Assembly (NCBI GenBank): GCA_003503995.1
Contig: DOCA01000164.1
Span: 1 to 13,660, forward strand
Direction: 5' to 3'
From: Holosporales bacterium
Lineage (GTDB): Bacteria; Pseudomonadota; Alphaproteobacteria; Caedimonadales; UBA9215
DNA length: 13,660 nt
The notes under the pieces were generated by a model. The model worked only from the letters and a program-made list of their open reading frames with translations. It did no database searches and was not told the origin of the DNA. Numbering within the stretch: position 1 is the stretch's first letter; every line of letters starts with the position of its first letter. This document shows, piece after piece, positions 1 to 7,757 of this stretch. The position numbers and the translations under genes were made by a program.

Positions 1-1
1 T

Positions 2-289
2 TCATTTTTTCCAAAGTTTCATTCCTAAAATACTCATAATATTAGGGGGAGCAGAGAAATGTGTAACGCCATTTTCATCAACTCTCATAACAACAAAGCC
101 TTCTTCACCACCGTTTCCAAGAATAACAGCTTCTTCTTTAAAAGAGGGCTTTTTCTTTTTAGGGGAAGGGCGTTTTTGAGGGGATGATTGCTCTGAATCA
201 GACCCATCATCTTCACAGCAAAAACAACTGGCATTAGACGGAGAGTTCAGAACGAGAAGTCCTAGAAATAAAGAGGCAAAAATACGCAT
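2..289 (-). CDS. Small secreted hypothetical protein, last visible gene of the fad operon
   Basis: The 95-residue protein is not recognised as a member of any family. Residues 1-20 look like a signal peptide (short basic start, hydrophobic FASLFLGLLVL, then SNA before the likely cut), so it is probably exported to the periplasm or beyond. The mature part starts with a cysteine cluster (SCFCC) followed by acidic residues (EDDGSDSE), then a proline/lysine-rich linker (PSPKKKKPSFKEE), then a more ordered C-terminal half with FVVMRVDENGVTHFS. The cysteine after SNAS does not fit a standard lipobox because position -3 is Asn. AAGGAAAA lies 3-10 bases before the ATG, supporting this start. It follows the acetyltransferase gene by 32 bp on the same strand and may be co-transcribed. 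The stop codon is at positions 2-4, so the gene is complete. Confidence 0.65.
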   Translation of the reverse strand: MRIFASLFLGLLVLNSPSNASCFCCEDDGSDSEQSSPQKRPSPKKKKPSFKEEAVILGNGGEEGFVVMRVDENGVTHFSAPPNIMSILGMKLWKK

Positions 290-321
290 GCTTTTCCTTT
301 CGTTATCTTGTTTTTGAAGGC

Positions 322-789
322 CTACAAATAGAGTTTCATACCTTCATGAGTGACTTTAAAACCTTGTTTTTCATAAAACTTTATTGCTTCAGGGCGTTCT
401 TTGTTGGTTGTTAATTGCACAATAGAGGCCCCTTTCTTTTTAGCATAATCAAGGGCAAATTCCATCATTTTCGCGCCAATTTTTTTACCTCTATGTTTTT
501 GGGAAACACGCACGGCTTCAATTTGCAATCGTGTGCTTCCCTTAAAAGTAAGGGAGGGTATCAAGGTTAAATGACACGTTCCGATCACTTCTTTAGCATA
601 ATCTACAACCATTAGATACTGGTTTTCATCGGCATCGATTTTATGAAAAGCCTCTCGATAGCGTTGGTCAAGAATACCATTGTCCAATGGGGCTTCTCTT
701 TCTTGAGCTAAGGCATCTTGAAGAATTAGGGTAACAATCGCCTCTAAATCATCCAGGGAGGCACGCCTAAACTTAAAGTCTCCTCCCAT
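322..789 (-). CDS. GNAT-family N-acetyltransferase
   Basis: A 155-residue protein covering one complete GNAT domain, predicted cytosolic. Family members move an acetyl group from acetyl-CoA to an amine; the substrate cannot be read from sequence. Visible landmarks are the beta-4 strand LQIEAVRV (88-95), the acetyl-CoA pyrophosphate loop HRGKKIGAKMM (about 99-109) and the C-terminal ERPEAIKFYEKQGF (131-144), a typical GNAT motif B region with the conserved Tyr. The loop reads RGKKIG rather than the commoner RGxGIG, a tolerated variation. AGGGA about six bases upstream supports the ATG. It starts 23 bp after the short-chain dehydrogenase stop, so it is probably part of the same transcript, but it has no obvious enzymatic link to fatty-acid oxidation. 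Confidence 0.85.
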   Translation of the reverse strand: MGGDFKFRRASLDDLEAIVTLILQDALAQEREAPLDNGILDQRYREAFHKIDADENQYLMVVDYAKEVIGTCHLTLIPSLTFKGSTRLQIEAVRVSQKHRGKKIGAKMMEFALDYAKKKGASIVQLTTNKERPEAIKFYEKQGFKVTHEGMKLYL

Positions 790-812
790 GATTAGTCCCT
801 CTCTTTTAAAGC

Positions 813-1634
813 CTATAAAAAGAAATCTGGCACAAGAGGTTTATCAGGGGACACGGCATAGGTCGCTAAATCCATACCAGGAGTTGCTTCTTGGAGAACA
901 TCCTCATCAATAAAGAAATTACCCGTGCATTTAGCGCTGCGTTGGGTCAAAATCCAATGGGCCGCATCGGCAACAATTTCGGGCTTTCGTGACGATTGCA
1001 TCAAGGCTTCTCCACCCAACATATTCACCGCAGCCGTTGCAATGGTTGTCTTTGGCCACAAAGCATTTACAGCAACGCCTTTATCCTTGAATTCTGCTGA
1101 CATTCCTAAAACACACATACTCATCCCATACTTTGACATGGTATAGGCACAATGATCCTCAAACCACTTTGCCTCCATATTCAAAGGGGGCGATAGGGTC
1201 AGAATATGAGGGTTTTTGGCCTTTAAAAGGTGGGGCAAGCACGCTTGAGAAGCTGCAAAAGTGCCACGCACGTTCACATTAAACATCAGATCAAAACGCT
1301 TCATCTCTGTTTGCAAGGTGCTGGTTAATTGAATGGCGCTGGCATTATTAATTAAAATATCAATGCCTCCATAGGACTCAACGGTTTTTTTCACGGCCGC
1401 TTGCAGAGCCTCATCGTCACGTAAATCCATTTGAATAGGAAGAGCGTCACCCCCTGCTTCACGAATGGCTTTTGCAACACTATAAATTGTCCCAGGTAAT
1501 TTCGGGTGGGCTTCCGTTGTTTTTGAAGCAATGACTATTTTGGCACCATCTTGAGCTGCACGCATCGCAATGGCCTCCCCAATACCTCGAGACCCTCCGG
1601 TGATAAAAATTACTTTGTTCTTTAAGGTATTCAT
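813..1634 (-). CDS. Short-chain dehydrogenase/reductase, HSDL2-like
   Basis: A 273-residue NAD(P)-dependent oxidoreductase of the SDR superfamily. The dinucleotide-binding TGGSRGIG is at 12-19, the structural NNAS at 96-99, the catalytic Ser probably at 148 (LSPP), and the YxxxK pair is Tyr164/Lys168 (AYTMSK). The stretch LSPPLNMEAKWFEDHCAYTMSKYGMSMCVLGM, followed later by VNALWPKT, closely resembles the dehydrogenase domain of hydroxysteroid dehydrogenase-like protein 2. The animal protein adds a sterol-carrier (SCP2) domain that is absent here. HSDL2 is linked to fatty-acid metabolism in peroxisomes and mitochondria, which suits this operon, but the substrate is unknown. The start is well placed: AGGAG overlaps the thioesterase stop region (CAG GAG TAA) and the two genes are only 6 bp apart, suggesting translational coupling. 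Confidence 0.88.
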   Translation of the reverse strand: MNTLKNKVIFITGGSRGIGEAIAMRAAQDGAKIVIASKTTEAHPKLPGTIYSVAKAIREAGGDALPIQMDLRDDEALQAAVKKTVESYGGIDILINNASAIQLTSTLQTEMKRFDLMFNVNVRGTFAASQACLPHLLKAKNPHILTLSPPLNMEAKWFEDHCAYTMSKYGMSMCVLGMSAEFKDKGVAVNALWPKTTIATAAVNMLGGEALMQSSRKPEIVADAAHWILTQRSAKCTGNFFIDEDVLQEATPGMDLATYAVSPDKPLVPDFFL

Positions 1635-1640
1635 TTCTTA

Positions 1641-2213
1641 TTACTCCTGTTCATTTTTAAAGTGTGTTTTTGCAAAAGCATATCCATCTTCACGCATGGC
1701 ATCTTCTGACGCTGTCCAATGTTTTACAGCTTCTGGCAATTCTGGTGAGGGAGTGTGCTCTCCCTTTTTTCCTAATAGATCAACAAGTGTGCTTGCTGGA
1801 ATTGATCCTTCACGGTTTACAAATATTGCTTTTACAATAGCATGAGCAATGAGATGATCTTTTGTTAAAATTTTTTGATCTAAATAAAACCATTTTTCAT
1901 CCCATCCAATAACGTGGGTATGAATCTCAAATTTTTGAAAGGGGCTAAGGCCTCGGCGCCACCGAATGGTTGCAGCGCCTAAAACACTCCCCCATTTTTT
2001 CTTCCATGTCAGTTGTGCTAGGCCCGTTCGGATCAACAAATCTGTTCGGCCCAAATCCATCATACTCAGATAACGAGAGTTGGTCATGTGGCGATTGATA
2101 TCAAGGTCAAAGGGCAACACACGAAAAGCAACAATTCCCGTATCCAAAAAATGTAATTTTTGGCGATAAAAAGCATGAATGATAATACGAATAAGTCTAA
2201 AAATTAAATTCAT
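1641..2213 (-). CDS. Hotdog-fold acyl-CoA thioesterase (4HBT/THEM6-like)
   Basis: A 190-residue protein of the hotdog thioesterase superfamily. The signature is LPFDLDINRHMTNSRYLSMMDLGR (33-56), which matches the D-x-D-x-x-x-H-[MV]-x-N-x-x-Y pattern of 4HBT-like and THEM6-like proteins; Asp38 and His42 are the likely active-site region. Members hydrolyse acyl-CoA thioesters to free acid and CoA. In a beta-oxidation operon it may release stalled or odd acyl groups and so free CoA (inference). The first ~20 residues (MNLIFRLIRIIIHAFYRQKL) are hydrophobic and basic and may contact the membrane, as in THEM6-like proteins. AGGA about seven bases before the ATG supports the start. It is separated from the upstream dehydrogenase gene by a 152-bp gap that holds one copy of a structured repeat, so it may have some expression of its own. 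Confidence 0.82.
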   Translation of the reverse strand: MNLIFRLIRIIIHAFYRQKLHFLDTGIVAFRVLPFDLDINRHMTNSRYLSMMDLGRTDLLIRTGLAQLTWKKKWGSVLGAATIRWRRGLSPFQKFEIHTHVIGWDEKWFYLDQKILTKDHLIAHAIVKAIFVNREGSIPASTLVDLLGKKGEHTPSPELPEAVKHWTASEDAMREDGYAFAKTHFKNEQE

Positions 2214-2254
2214 ATAATTCCTGCTTTATAAAAAAAACGACCAAAAAATGTCGC

Positions 2255-2283
2255 ATCATAGTTAATCATTTTTGCGCTTACAC
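2255..2283 (-). promoter_or_regulatory. Possible repeat-borne promoter for the thioesterase gene
   Basis: Read on the minus strand, the outer end of repeat copy 1 gives TATGAT (positions 2260-2255, five of six matches to the -10 consensus), with GTGTAA 17 bases upstream (2283-2278), a poor -35 with three of six matches. It lies about 41 bases before the thioesterase ATG. The same arrangement occurs in repeat copy 2. The weak -35 makes it only a candidate. Confidence 0.3.
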
Positions 2284-2361
2284 TGTGTTGCTGCGCTCCG
2301 TATCTATAAAAATAGGGTTTGCTGCTGACGCCTCGTGTGCGCGCAAAACTAATCAACTATA
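2258..2361 (-). repeat. Structured intergenic repeat, copy 1 (104 bp)
   Basis: This stretch matches the reverse complement of 11816-11919 over 104 aligned positions without gaps (88 identical by hand count). Its arms, 2258-2283 and 2335-2360, are imperfect inverted repeats. On the minus-strand RNA, 21 Watson-Crick and 2 G-U pairs are possible over 26 positions. A small central hairpin CTAT-AAAA-ATAG lies at 2304-2315. The element starts 4 bp beyond the stop of the acyl-CoA dehydrogenase gene and ends 44 bp before the thioesterase start. Known families of this kind include REP, ERIC and non-autonomous MITE-type elements, but I do not recognise this one. No clear target-site duplication is visible. 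It could end, process or stabilise the operon mRNA. Confidence 0.85.
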
Positions 2362-2365
2362 TAAA

Positions 2366-4198
2366 CTATGAAGCCCTTTCCATGGCCATATTAAAACCCG
2401 CAAAATCAAAAGGTCCAAAAGCTTCATCCTCCAAATCCATAAGGCTTTTTGAGCCTGCCATGATATTAGAAAACAAACCTGATGTGCGTGGTAACACTTT
2501 TTGCATATAAAAACGAGCTGTCTCAATCTTACTTTGATAAAACAATGCGTCCTTTCCATCGACTTTTTTCTGGGACAAAATAACCGCCTTTGTCCACAAA
2601 TAAGCAAGGGCTGTATGACCAAATAAGGACAAGAAATCAGTTGCAGCTGCACCTGCTTCTTCCGGATGTGCCATACCCTTTTGCGCAATAGTAACGGCAG
2701 CTCGTTGCAACCGCCCAAAGGCTTTTGCCAACGGAGCAATAAACTCTTCCAGCTCTTCATCGTCTTGATAATCATCGATGAATTCTTGAACAGGATGGAA
2801 AAACGTCCGCATATAGCGTCCCATATAAGCACTCATTTTACGACCAACCAAATCGAGAGCTTGAATACCGTTGGTGCCTTCATAAATTTGGGCAATTCGG
2901 CAATCCCGCACATATTGTTCAACACCATATTCTCTGATGTAACCAAAACCACCATGAACTTGAACTGCGTGGTTGGTCACTTCAAAAGCACAATCCGTAA
3001 AGAAAGCTTTGACAACTGGTGTCATAATCTGAACAAAATCATCAGCCCGTTGGCGTTCTTCTTTGTCTTCAATTTTATGAGCAATATCAAATTCATGGGC
3101 CACCCAACCAGAAAGCATACGACAACCTTCATTATAGGCTTTCATTATCAGCAACATCCGTCGGACATCAGGGTGCACCATAAGAGAGTCCGCAGGTTTA
3201 TCGGGTTGCTTTAGTCCCGAAAGGGAACGGCCTTGCAAGCGCTCACGGGCATAAGCCAACGCATTTTGATAGGCCAAATCTGCCACACCAAGACCTTGCA
3301 CACCAACACCAAGGCGCTCATTGTTCATCATTGTAAACATATGGGAGAGACCTTCATTCAGCTCTCCAACAAGCCAACCGTCTGCATTTTCGTATTCCAT
3401 AGAGCATGTTGAAGAGGCTTTAATGCCCATTTTATGCTCAATGGCTGAACAATAAACACCGTTGCGTTCTCCAAGAGACCCATCACCCTTTACAAGGAAC
3501 TTTGGCACAACAAATAAGCTGATACCCTTAACGCCAGCTGGTGCATCAGGTGTTCTGGCCAAGACAAGGTGGATAATATTTTCAGCTAGATCATGTTCAC
3601 CAGAAGAAATAAAGATTTTGCTGCCAGATATCTTGTAACTTCCGTCTTTTTGAGGAACGGCTTTTGTGCGCAATAATCCTAGATCTGTTCCACAATGAGG
3701 CTCAGTCAAATTCATGGTTCCTGTCCAAATACCCTCAACCATTTTAGGAAGATATTTTTGTTTCAGCTCTTCACTGGCATGGCTATGCAAAGAGGTATAA
3801 GCTCCCCTTGTTAACCCTGGATAAAGACTAAAGGACACATTGGCAGCACAAACCATCTCCTCCATCATGTATTCGATAGATTCTGGCAACCCTTGGCCAC
3901 CGTATTCTGGATCACATGCCAGAGAAACCCACCCGCCTTCTGCAAATTTTGCATAGGCTTCTTTGAAACCTTTAGGGGTCTTCACCTCCTTATTGTTCCA
4001 AGTGCAGCCTTCTTCATCACCACTATGGTTTATGGGAAAGAGCTCATTCTCACAAAAACGGGCGCCCTCTTGAAGAACGGCATCAATGAGATCATCTCCG
4101 ATCTCCGCGTACCCAGGAAGCGCACGGATTTCAGCAAAATTAAACATTTCACGAAGGACAAAACTGATATCGCGAACAGGGGCTTTATACTGTGGCAT
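2366..4198 (-). CDS. Acyl-CoA dehydrogenase, long form with C-terminal extension (FadE5/DmdC-like)
   Basis: A 610-residue FAD-dependent acyl-CoA dehydrogenase that would catalyse the first oxidation of beta-oxidation (acyl-CoA to trans-2-enoyl-CoA), passing electrons to ETF. It opens with MPQYKAPVRDISFVLREMF, typical of the subfamily with a small extra N-terminal domain. The FAD/substrate motif MNLTEPHCGTDLG is at 162-174, QVHGGFGY at 413-420, and the likely catalytic base Glu440 lies in IYEGTNGIQ. About 150 further residues form the C-terminal extension, making it longer than classic ~380-residue enzymes. Relatives include mycobacterial FadE5 and proteobacterial DmdC (methylmercaptopropionyl-CoA dehydrogenase), so chain-length preference is open; the neighbours favour fatty acyl-CoA. 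Only 4 bp separate it from the upstream fusion gene, whose last codons carry its ribosome binding site (AAGGA). Confidence 0.93.
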   Translation of the reverse strand: MPQYKAPVRDISFVLREMFNFAEIRALPGYAEIGDDLIDAVLQEGARFCENELFPINHSGDEEGCTWNNKEVKTPKGFKEAYAKFAEGGWVSLACDPEYGGQGLPESIEYMMEEMVCAANVSFSLYPGLTRGAYTSLHSHASEELKQKYLPKMVEGIWTGTMNLTEPHCGTDLGLLRTKAVPQKDGSYKISGSKIFISSGEHDLAENIIHLVLARTPDAPAGVKGISLFVVPKFLVKGDGSLGERNGVYCSAIEHKMGIKASSTCSMEYENADGWLVGELNEGLSHMFTMMNNERLGVGVQGLGVADLAYQNALAYARERLQGRSLSGLKQPDKPADSLMVHPDVRRMLLIMKAYNEGCRMLSGWVAHEFDIAHKIEDKEERQRADDFVQIMTPVVKAFFTDCAFEVTNHAVQVHGGFGYIREYGVEQYVRDCRIAQIYEGTNGIQALDLVGRKMSAYMGRYMRTFFHPVQEFIDDYQDDEELEEFIAPLAKAFGRLQRAAVTIAQKGMAHPEEAGAAATDFLSLFGHTALAYLWTKAVILSQKKVDGKDALFYQSKIETARFYMQKVLPRTSGLFSNIMAGSKSLMDLEDEAFGPFDFAGFNMAMERAS

Positions 4199-4202
4199 TA
4201 AC

Positions 4203-6536
4203 TTAATTCCTTAAAGGTTTTCCGGTTACTAAAATACTTTCCATACGCGCAAGTGTGCGAGGATCTTTAATCAGAGCCATAAACGCGGTACGCTCAAGCT
4301 CGAGAATATAGCTCTCGTCCTCCGTATCCGTTGGATCTGTATCTCCCCCACTTAAAATCACAGCAAGCTTTTTGGCTATTTCCTCATCATAAGGAGACGC
4401 TTTTCCAGCTTTAACAAAGCCTTTAACCGCCATAGACATCGCAACTTTGGCAGTGCCTCCAGGCAAGGAAAGCTCAACTTTTTCAGGGGCTTTGAAACCC
4501 TCAACCATGGATAAAGCCTTAGCCTTGGCATCGGCCAACAAACGATCTTTATTCATAGTAATTGCCGTCTGCTCCTTATCGAAATATTTCATCTCCAGAG
4601 CTTCGTAAGCTGACTTTGCAACTTGAGCTGTTCCAACAATTTCAAAGACCTTTCCAACGGCAACCATGCTGCCCCCAAAACGTCCCGCATCAGAAAGCCA
4701 ACGACGCAGCATCTCCTTACAACCGCCCCAAGCAGGGACAAGACCAACACCAACTTCAACTAATCCAACATAGCTTTCACCATGGGCTTGCACCGCATTT
4801 GAGTGAAGCAAAACCTCACACCCGCCCCCAAGAGCCATACCTGTTGGGGCAGCCACAACGGGGAAATTTGAATGCTTCAAACGTTGGTAAACACTTTGGC
4901 CTTTCTCGACCAATTGGGCAATGAGCTCCCACATAGCAACGTTCGCTGCAAAAAGAGCAAGACCAATATTAGCCCCCACCGAGAAGTTTGAGCCTTCATT
5001 ATGAATCACAAGAGCCTTATAAGTTTTTCCCTCACAAAGCTCTATGGCATTCTCCATCATTTGAATAATATCAAAATCAATAGAGTTTTGTTTGCTGGTG
5101 AATTCAAGGCATAAAACCCCGTCTCCAATATCCCAAAGAGCAGCCGAACCATTCTTTGAAACAGGCTTAGTTGTCAGCTTAATATCACCCAACAACAAAA
5201 CGCCTTCACGACGAGGCGCGTCAACATAATCGCCCTTTAGTGTAAAGTATTGTTTCTTTTGCTCGTGAACGCGGAAGAAAGTGCCATCACCCACTTTTGT
5301 CACAAGATCAGGCACGGGGCGACCCTCAGCTGTCAACTTGTCGGCAAACCACTTTGCGCCCACACGATCGATCAATTCAAAGGGGCCATATTTCCAGTTA
5401 TAACCCGTCTTCATGGCTTGATCGACAGCATACAAGTTGTCAGCAATTTCTGGCACAAGAGACGCCGCATAGCACAAAACCTTAGACAAAACGGACCACG
5501 CATAATCGCCACCGCGATCCCCATAAGCCAGCATTTTATTCAGGCCTTGGCGAGAAACAGATAAACAAGGCAAATTAACGCTTCTATTGGCCGGCGCATA
5601 CTCACCCGTTTTAAGGTTAACAGCCTCTTTAACTTTCTTACCACCCTCTTTATTAAGGCGATAAAAGCCCCCTTTTCCTTTGCGACCTGTATAGCCATCG
5701 GCAATCATTTTCGTCACAACTTCAGGCTCAGCATAGCTTTGCACATAAGCATCCGTTGCTGGTAAAGCAGCTTTCATGCTCTGACCAATCAAGGGCATTA
5801 AATCAAGACCAACCAAATCCATAAGCGCAAAGGCACCGGTTTTGGGGATGCCCATTGGAGCCCCGAAAAGCTTATCAACTTCTTCAACGGTCATGTCTTT
5901 TTCAATGGCCTCTAAGAGCGCCGTTTGCAACCAATAGGTTCCAATACGGTTTGCAATAAAGCCTGGGCTATCATGGCATTCCACAATATCTTTGCCTAAT
6001 TGACGGTCACAAAAATCAGCAACACGTGCTGCAATTTCAGGCGAGGTCTCTGTCCCTTTAACAAGCTCGAGCAAACGCATATAGCGAGGAGGATTAAAGA
6101 AGTGAGTAATTAAAAAGTGTTTTTTAAAATCAGCACTTCGTCCTTCCGTTAATTTTTCCAAAGGAATAGTAGAAGTATTAGACGAGATAATCGTATTAGC
6201 TCCCCTCACCTTTTCAATCTTGGCATAGAGATCTTGCTTTATATCAAGGCGCTCAATCACAACCTCGATCACCCAATCTACATCTTTAATTTTCTCGAGG
6301 TCATCCTCGAAATTTCCTGGTGTAATAAGCTTGGCTTTGTCTTTATGCATCAAAGCAGCTGGATTTGATTTCTTTAACTTCTCAATGGCGTCCTTTGCTA
6401 AGGCATTGCTTTTACCAATACCTTTTTGAGGAAGGTCCATCAAGATCACAGGAATGCCAGCATTGGCAAGGTGAGCTGCAATACCAGCCCCCATTACACC
6501 TGATCCTAAAACAGCTACGGATTTAATATCTGTCAT
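4203..6536 (-). CDS. fadN: 3-hydroxyacyl-CoA dehydrogenase / enoyl-CoA hydratase fusion, FadN domain order
   Basis: A 777-residue bifunctional enzyme for the hydration and second oxidation steps of beta-oxidation. The NAD-binding dehydrogenase domain is N-terminal, with GSGVMGAGIA at 11-20, the catalytic His145 in THFFNPP and Glu157 nearby; DSPGFIANRI (189-198) begins the helical C-terminal dehydrogenase domain. The crotonase domain is C-terminal from about residue 465, with an oxyanion-hole segment NFSVGAN (517-523) and both expected catalytic glutamates, Glu574 (GGGCE) and Glu594 (GLVEVGVG). This order is that of Bacillus FadN and is opposite to E. coli FadB/FadJ, where the hydratase comes first. 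It starts 3 bp after the thiolase stop, with an AGGGTGG-like ribosome site inside the thiolase end. The pairing with the adjacent thiolase suggests a functional unit. Confidence 0.94.
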   Translation of the reverse strand: MTDIKSVAVLGSGVMGAGIAAHLANAGIPVILMDLPQKGIGKSNALAKDAIEKLKKSNPAALMHKDKAKLITPGNFEDDLEKIKDVDWVIEVVIERLDIKQDLYAKIEKVRGANTIISSNTSTIPLEKLTEGRSADFKKHFLITHFFNPPRYMRLLELVKGTETSPEIAARVADFCDRQLGKDIVECHDSPGFIANRIGTYWLQTALLEAIEKDMTVEEVDKLFGAPMGIPKTGAFALMDLVGLDLMPLIGQSMKAALPATDAYVQSYAEPEVVTKMIADGYTGRKGKGGFYRLNKEGGKKVKEAVNLKTGEYAPANRSVNLPCLSVSRQGLNKMLAYGDRGGDYAWSVLSKVLCYAASLVPEIADNLYAVDQAMKTGYNWKYGPFELIDRVGAKWFADKLTAEGRPVPDLVTKVGDGTFFRVHEQKKQYFTLKGDYVDAPRREGVLLLGDIKLTTKPVSKNGSAALWDIGDGVLCLEFTSKQNSIDFDIIQMMENAIELCEGKTYKALVIHNEGSNFSVGANIGLALFAANVAMWELIAQLVEKGQSVYQRLKHSNFPVVAAPTGMALGGGCEVLLHSNAVQAHGESYVGLVEVGVGLVPAWGGCKEMLRRWLSDAGRFGGSMVAVGKVFEIVGTAQVAKSAYEALEMKYFDKEQTAITMNKDRLLADAKAKALSMVEGFKAPEKVELSLPGGTAKVAMSMAVKGFVKAGKASPYDEEIAKKLAVILSGGDTDPTDTEDESYILELERTAFMALIKDPRTLARMESILVTGKPLRN

Positions 6537-6539
6537 CGT

Positions 6540-7679
6540 TTACGCCACCCTCTCTAAAATTGTTGCAATGCCTTGACCGCCACCAATACACTGTGTTGCC
6601 AAACCATATTTCTTATTCTCACGCTTCAAAAGCGCGGCAAGCTTACCTGTAATTCTAGCCCCCGTTGCGCCCAAAGGATGTCCCAAAGCCAAAGCCCCGC
6701 CATCAAGGTTAATTTTTGACTCATCCAAATCAAGGTCATGAATGCACGCAAGAGATTGGGAGGCAAACGCTTCATTAAGCTCAATAATATCAAGATCATT
6801 AATGCTTAAACCTGCACGCTCAAGGGCTTTTCGAGTAGCCTCAACGGGTCCAATACCCATAATAGCTGGGTCACAACCCGTAACGGCGAAGGACTTAATA
6901 TGAGCCAAAACCTCAAGGCCATGGGATTTTGCATACTCTTCTGAACACACCAATGTTGCAGCAGCGCCATCGGTTAAGGGTGAAGATGTGCCAGCCGTAA
7001 CAGAACCTTTTTCATCAAAAGCAGGCTTTAAGGTTGCCAAACCCTCAACGGTTGTGTCAGGGCGAATACAGCCATCTTGCTCAACGGTTTCACTGCGCAC
7101 TTTAACAGGCACAATTTCATCTTTCAAACGTCCCTCAGATTGAGCAGCCGCCGCTTTTTGTTGACTTCTAACGGCAAAAGCCTCTTGGTCTGCCCTTGAA
7201 ATTTTATACTTGTTGGCTAAGTTTTCGGCCGTCTCCCCCATGCCAATATAAGCCTCGGGGCGACGGTCATACAAATTTGGATTAGGCATGGGATTAAAGC
7301 CTCCCATAGGTACGCGGCTCATGGACTCAACACCTGCACAAATAAAAACTTCGCCAGCACCACAAGCAATAGCACCTGCCGCACTGTGAATAGATTGCAT
7401 AGAAGACCCACAAAAACGATTCAGCGTAACCCCTGCAATGCTATCAGGGAGCCCTGCATTTAACACAACAAGACGCGCCATATTAAGTCCTTGCTCTCCT
7501 TCAGGAAAAGCACACCCCAATATTAAGTCTTCAATATCTTCGGGGTTAACTTTGGCTCTTTCAAGCAAAGCACGAACAGCAAAAGTTGTCATATCATCAG
7601 CTCGGAGTTTTTTCATATCCCCCTTTGTTGCAAAGTGAAATGGTGTGCGAACGTACCCAGCTATTACAGCTTTTGTCAT
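6540..7679 (-). CDS. fadA: Acetyl-CoA C-acyltransferase (3-ketoacyl-CoA thiolase)
   Basis: A 379-residue thiolase that would cleave 3-ketoacyl-CoA with CoA to give acetyl-CoA and a shortened acyl-CoA, the last beta-oxidation step. The nucleophile is Cys90 in NRFCGSSMQSI, the NEAFA motif is at 302-306, the catalytic His334 is in GHPLGATG and the second catalytic Cys364 is in CIGGGQG. Length and motifs fit degradative FadA-type enzymes; a biosynthetic acetyl-CoA acetyltransferase is less likely given the operon. GGGAGA about seven bases before the ATG supports the start. The 78-bp gap from the ligase gene is AT-rich and holds a weak hairpin (GCTTTT/AAAAGC, 7730-7749) with no clear terminator or promoter, so readthrough from the ligase gene is likely. 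Confidence 0.95.
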   Translation of the reverse strand: MTKAVIAGYVRTPFHFATKGDMKKLRADDMTTFAVRALLERAKVNPEDIEDLILGCAFPEGEQGLNMARLVVLNAGLPDSIAGVTLNRFCGSSMQSIHSAAGAIACGAGEVFICAGVESMSRVPMGGFNPMPNPNLYDRRPEAYIGMGETAENLANKYKISRADQEAFAVRSQQKAAAAQSEGRLKDEIVPVKVRSETVEQDGCIRPDTTVEGLATLKPAFDEKGSVTAGTSSPLTDGAAATLVCSEEYAKSHGLEVLAHIKSFAVTGCDPAIMGIGPVEATRKALERAGLSINDLDIIELNEAFASQSLACIHDLDLDESKINLDGGALALGHPLGATGARITGKLAALLKRENKKYGLATQCIGGGQGIATILERVA

Positions 7680-7757
7680 TAAAATTCTCCCTATATAAAC
7701 CTGTTAAATCAATGCATTAATAGAAGTATGCTTTTTAAAATTTAAAAGCAATTCAGA

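Noticed and set aside
2258..2361. Treating the two 104-bp repeats as CRISPR, att sites or ends of one composite transposon
   Set aside because: There are only two inverted copies with no spacer array, no integrase or transposase between them, no clear target duplication, and the 9.5 kb between them is ordinary metabolic DNA.
2666..3214. A 182-codon open frame on the plus strand, antisense to the acyl-CoA dehydrogenase gene
   Set aside because: It lies wholly inside a gene with clear catalytic motifs, has no convincing ribosome site and shows no recognisable protein pattern; other plus-strand frames inside the operon were dismissed for the same reason.
7730..7749. GCTTTT/AAAAGC hairpin just after the ligase stop as a terminator
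   Set aside because: The stem is short and almost all A-T, and no T run follows on the minus strand, so it is unlikely to stop transcription before the thiolase gene.
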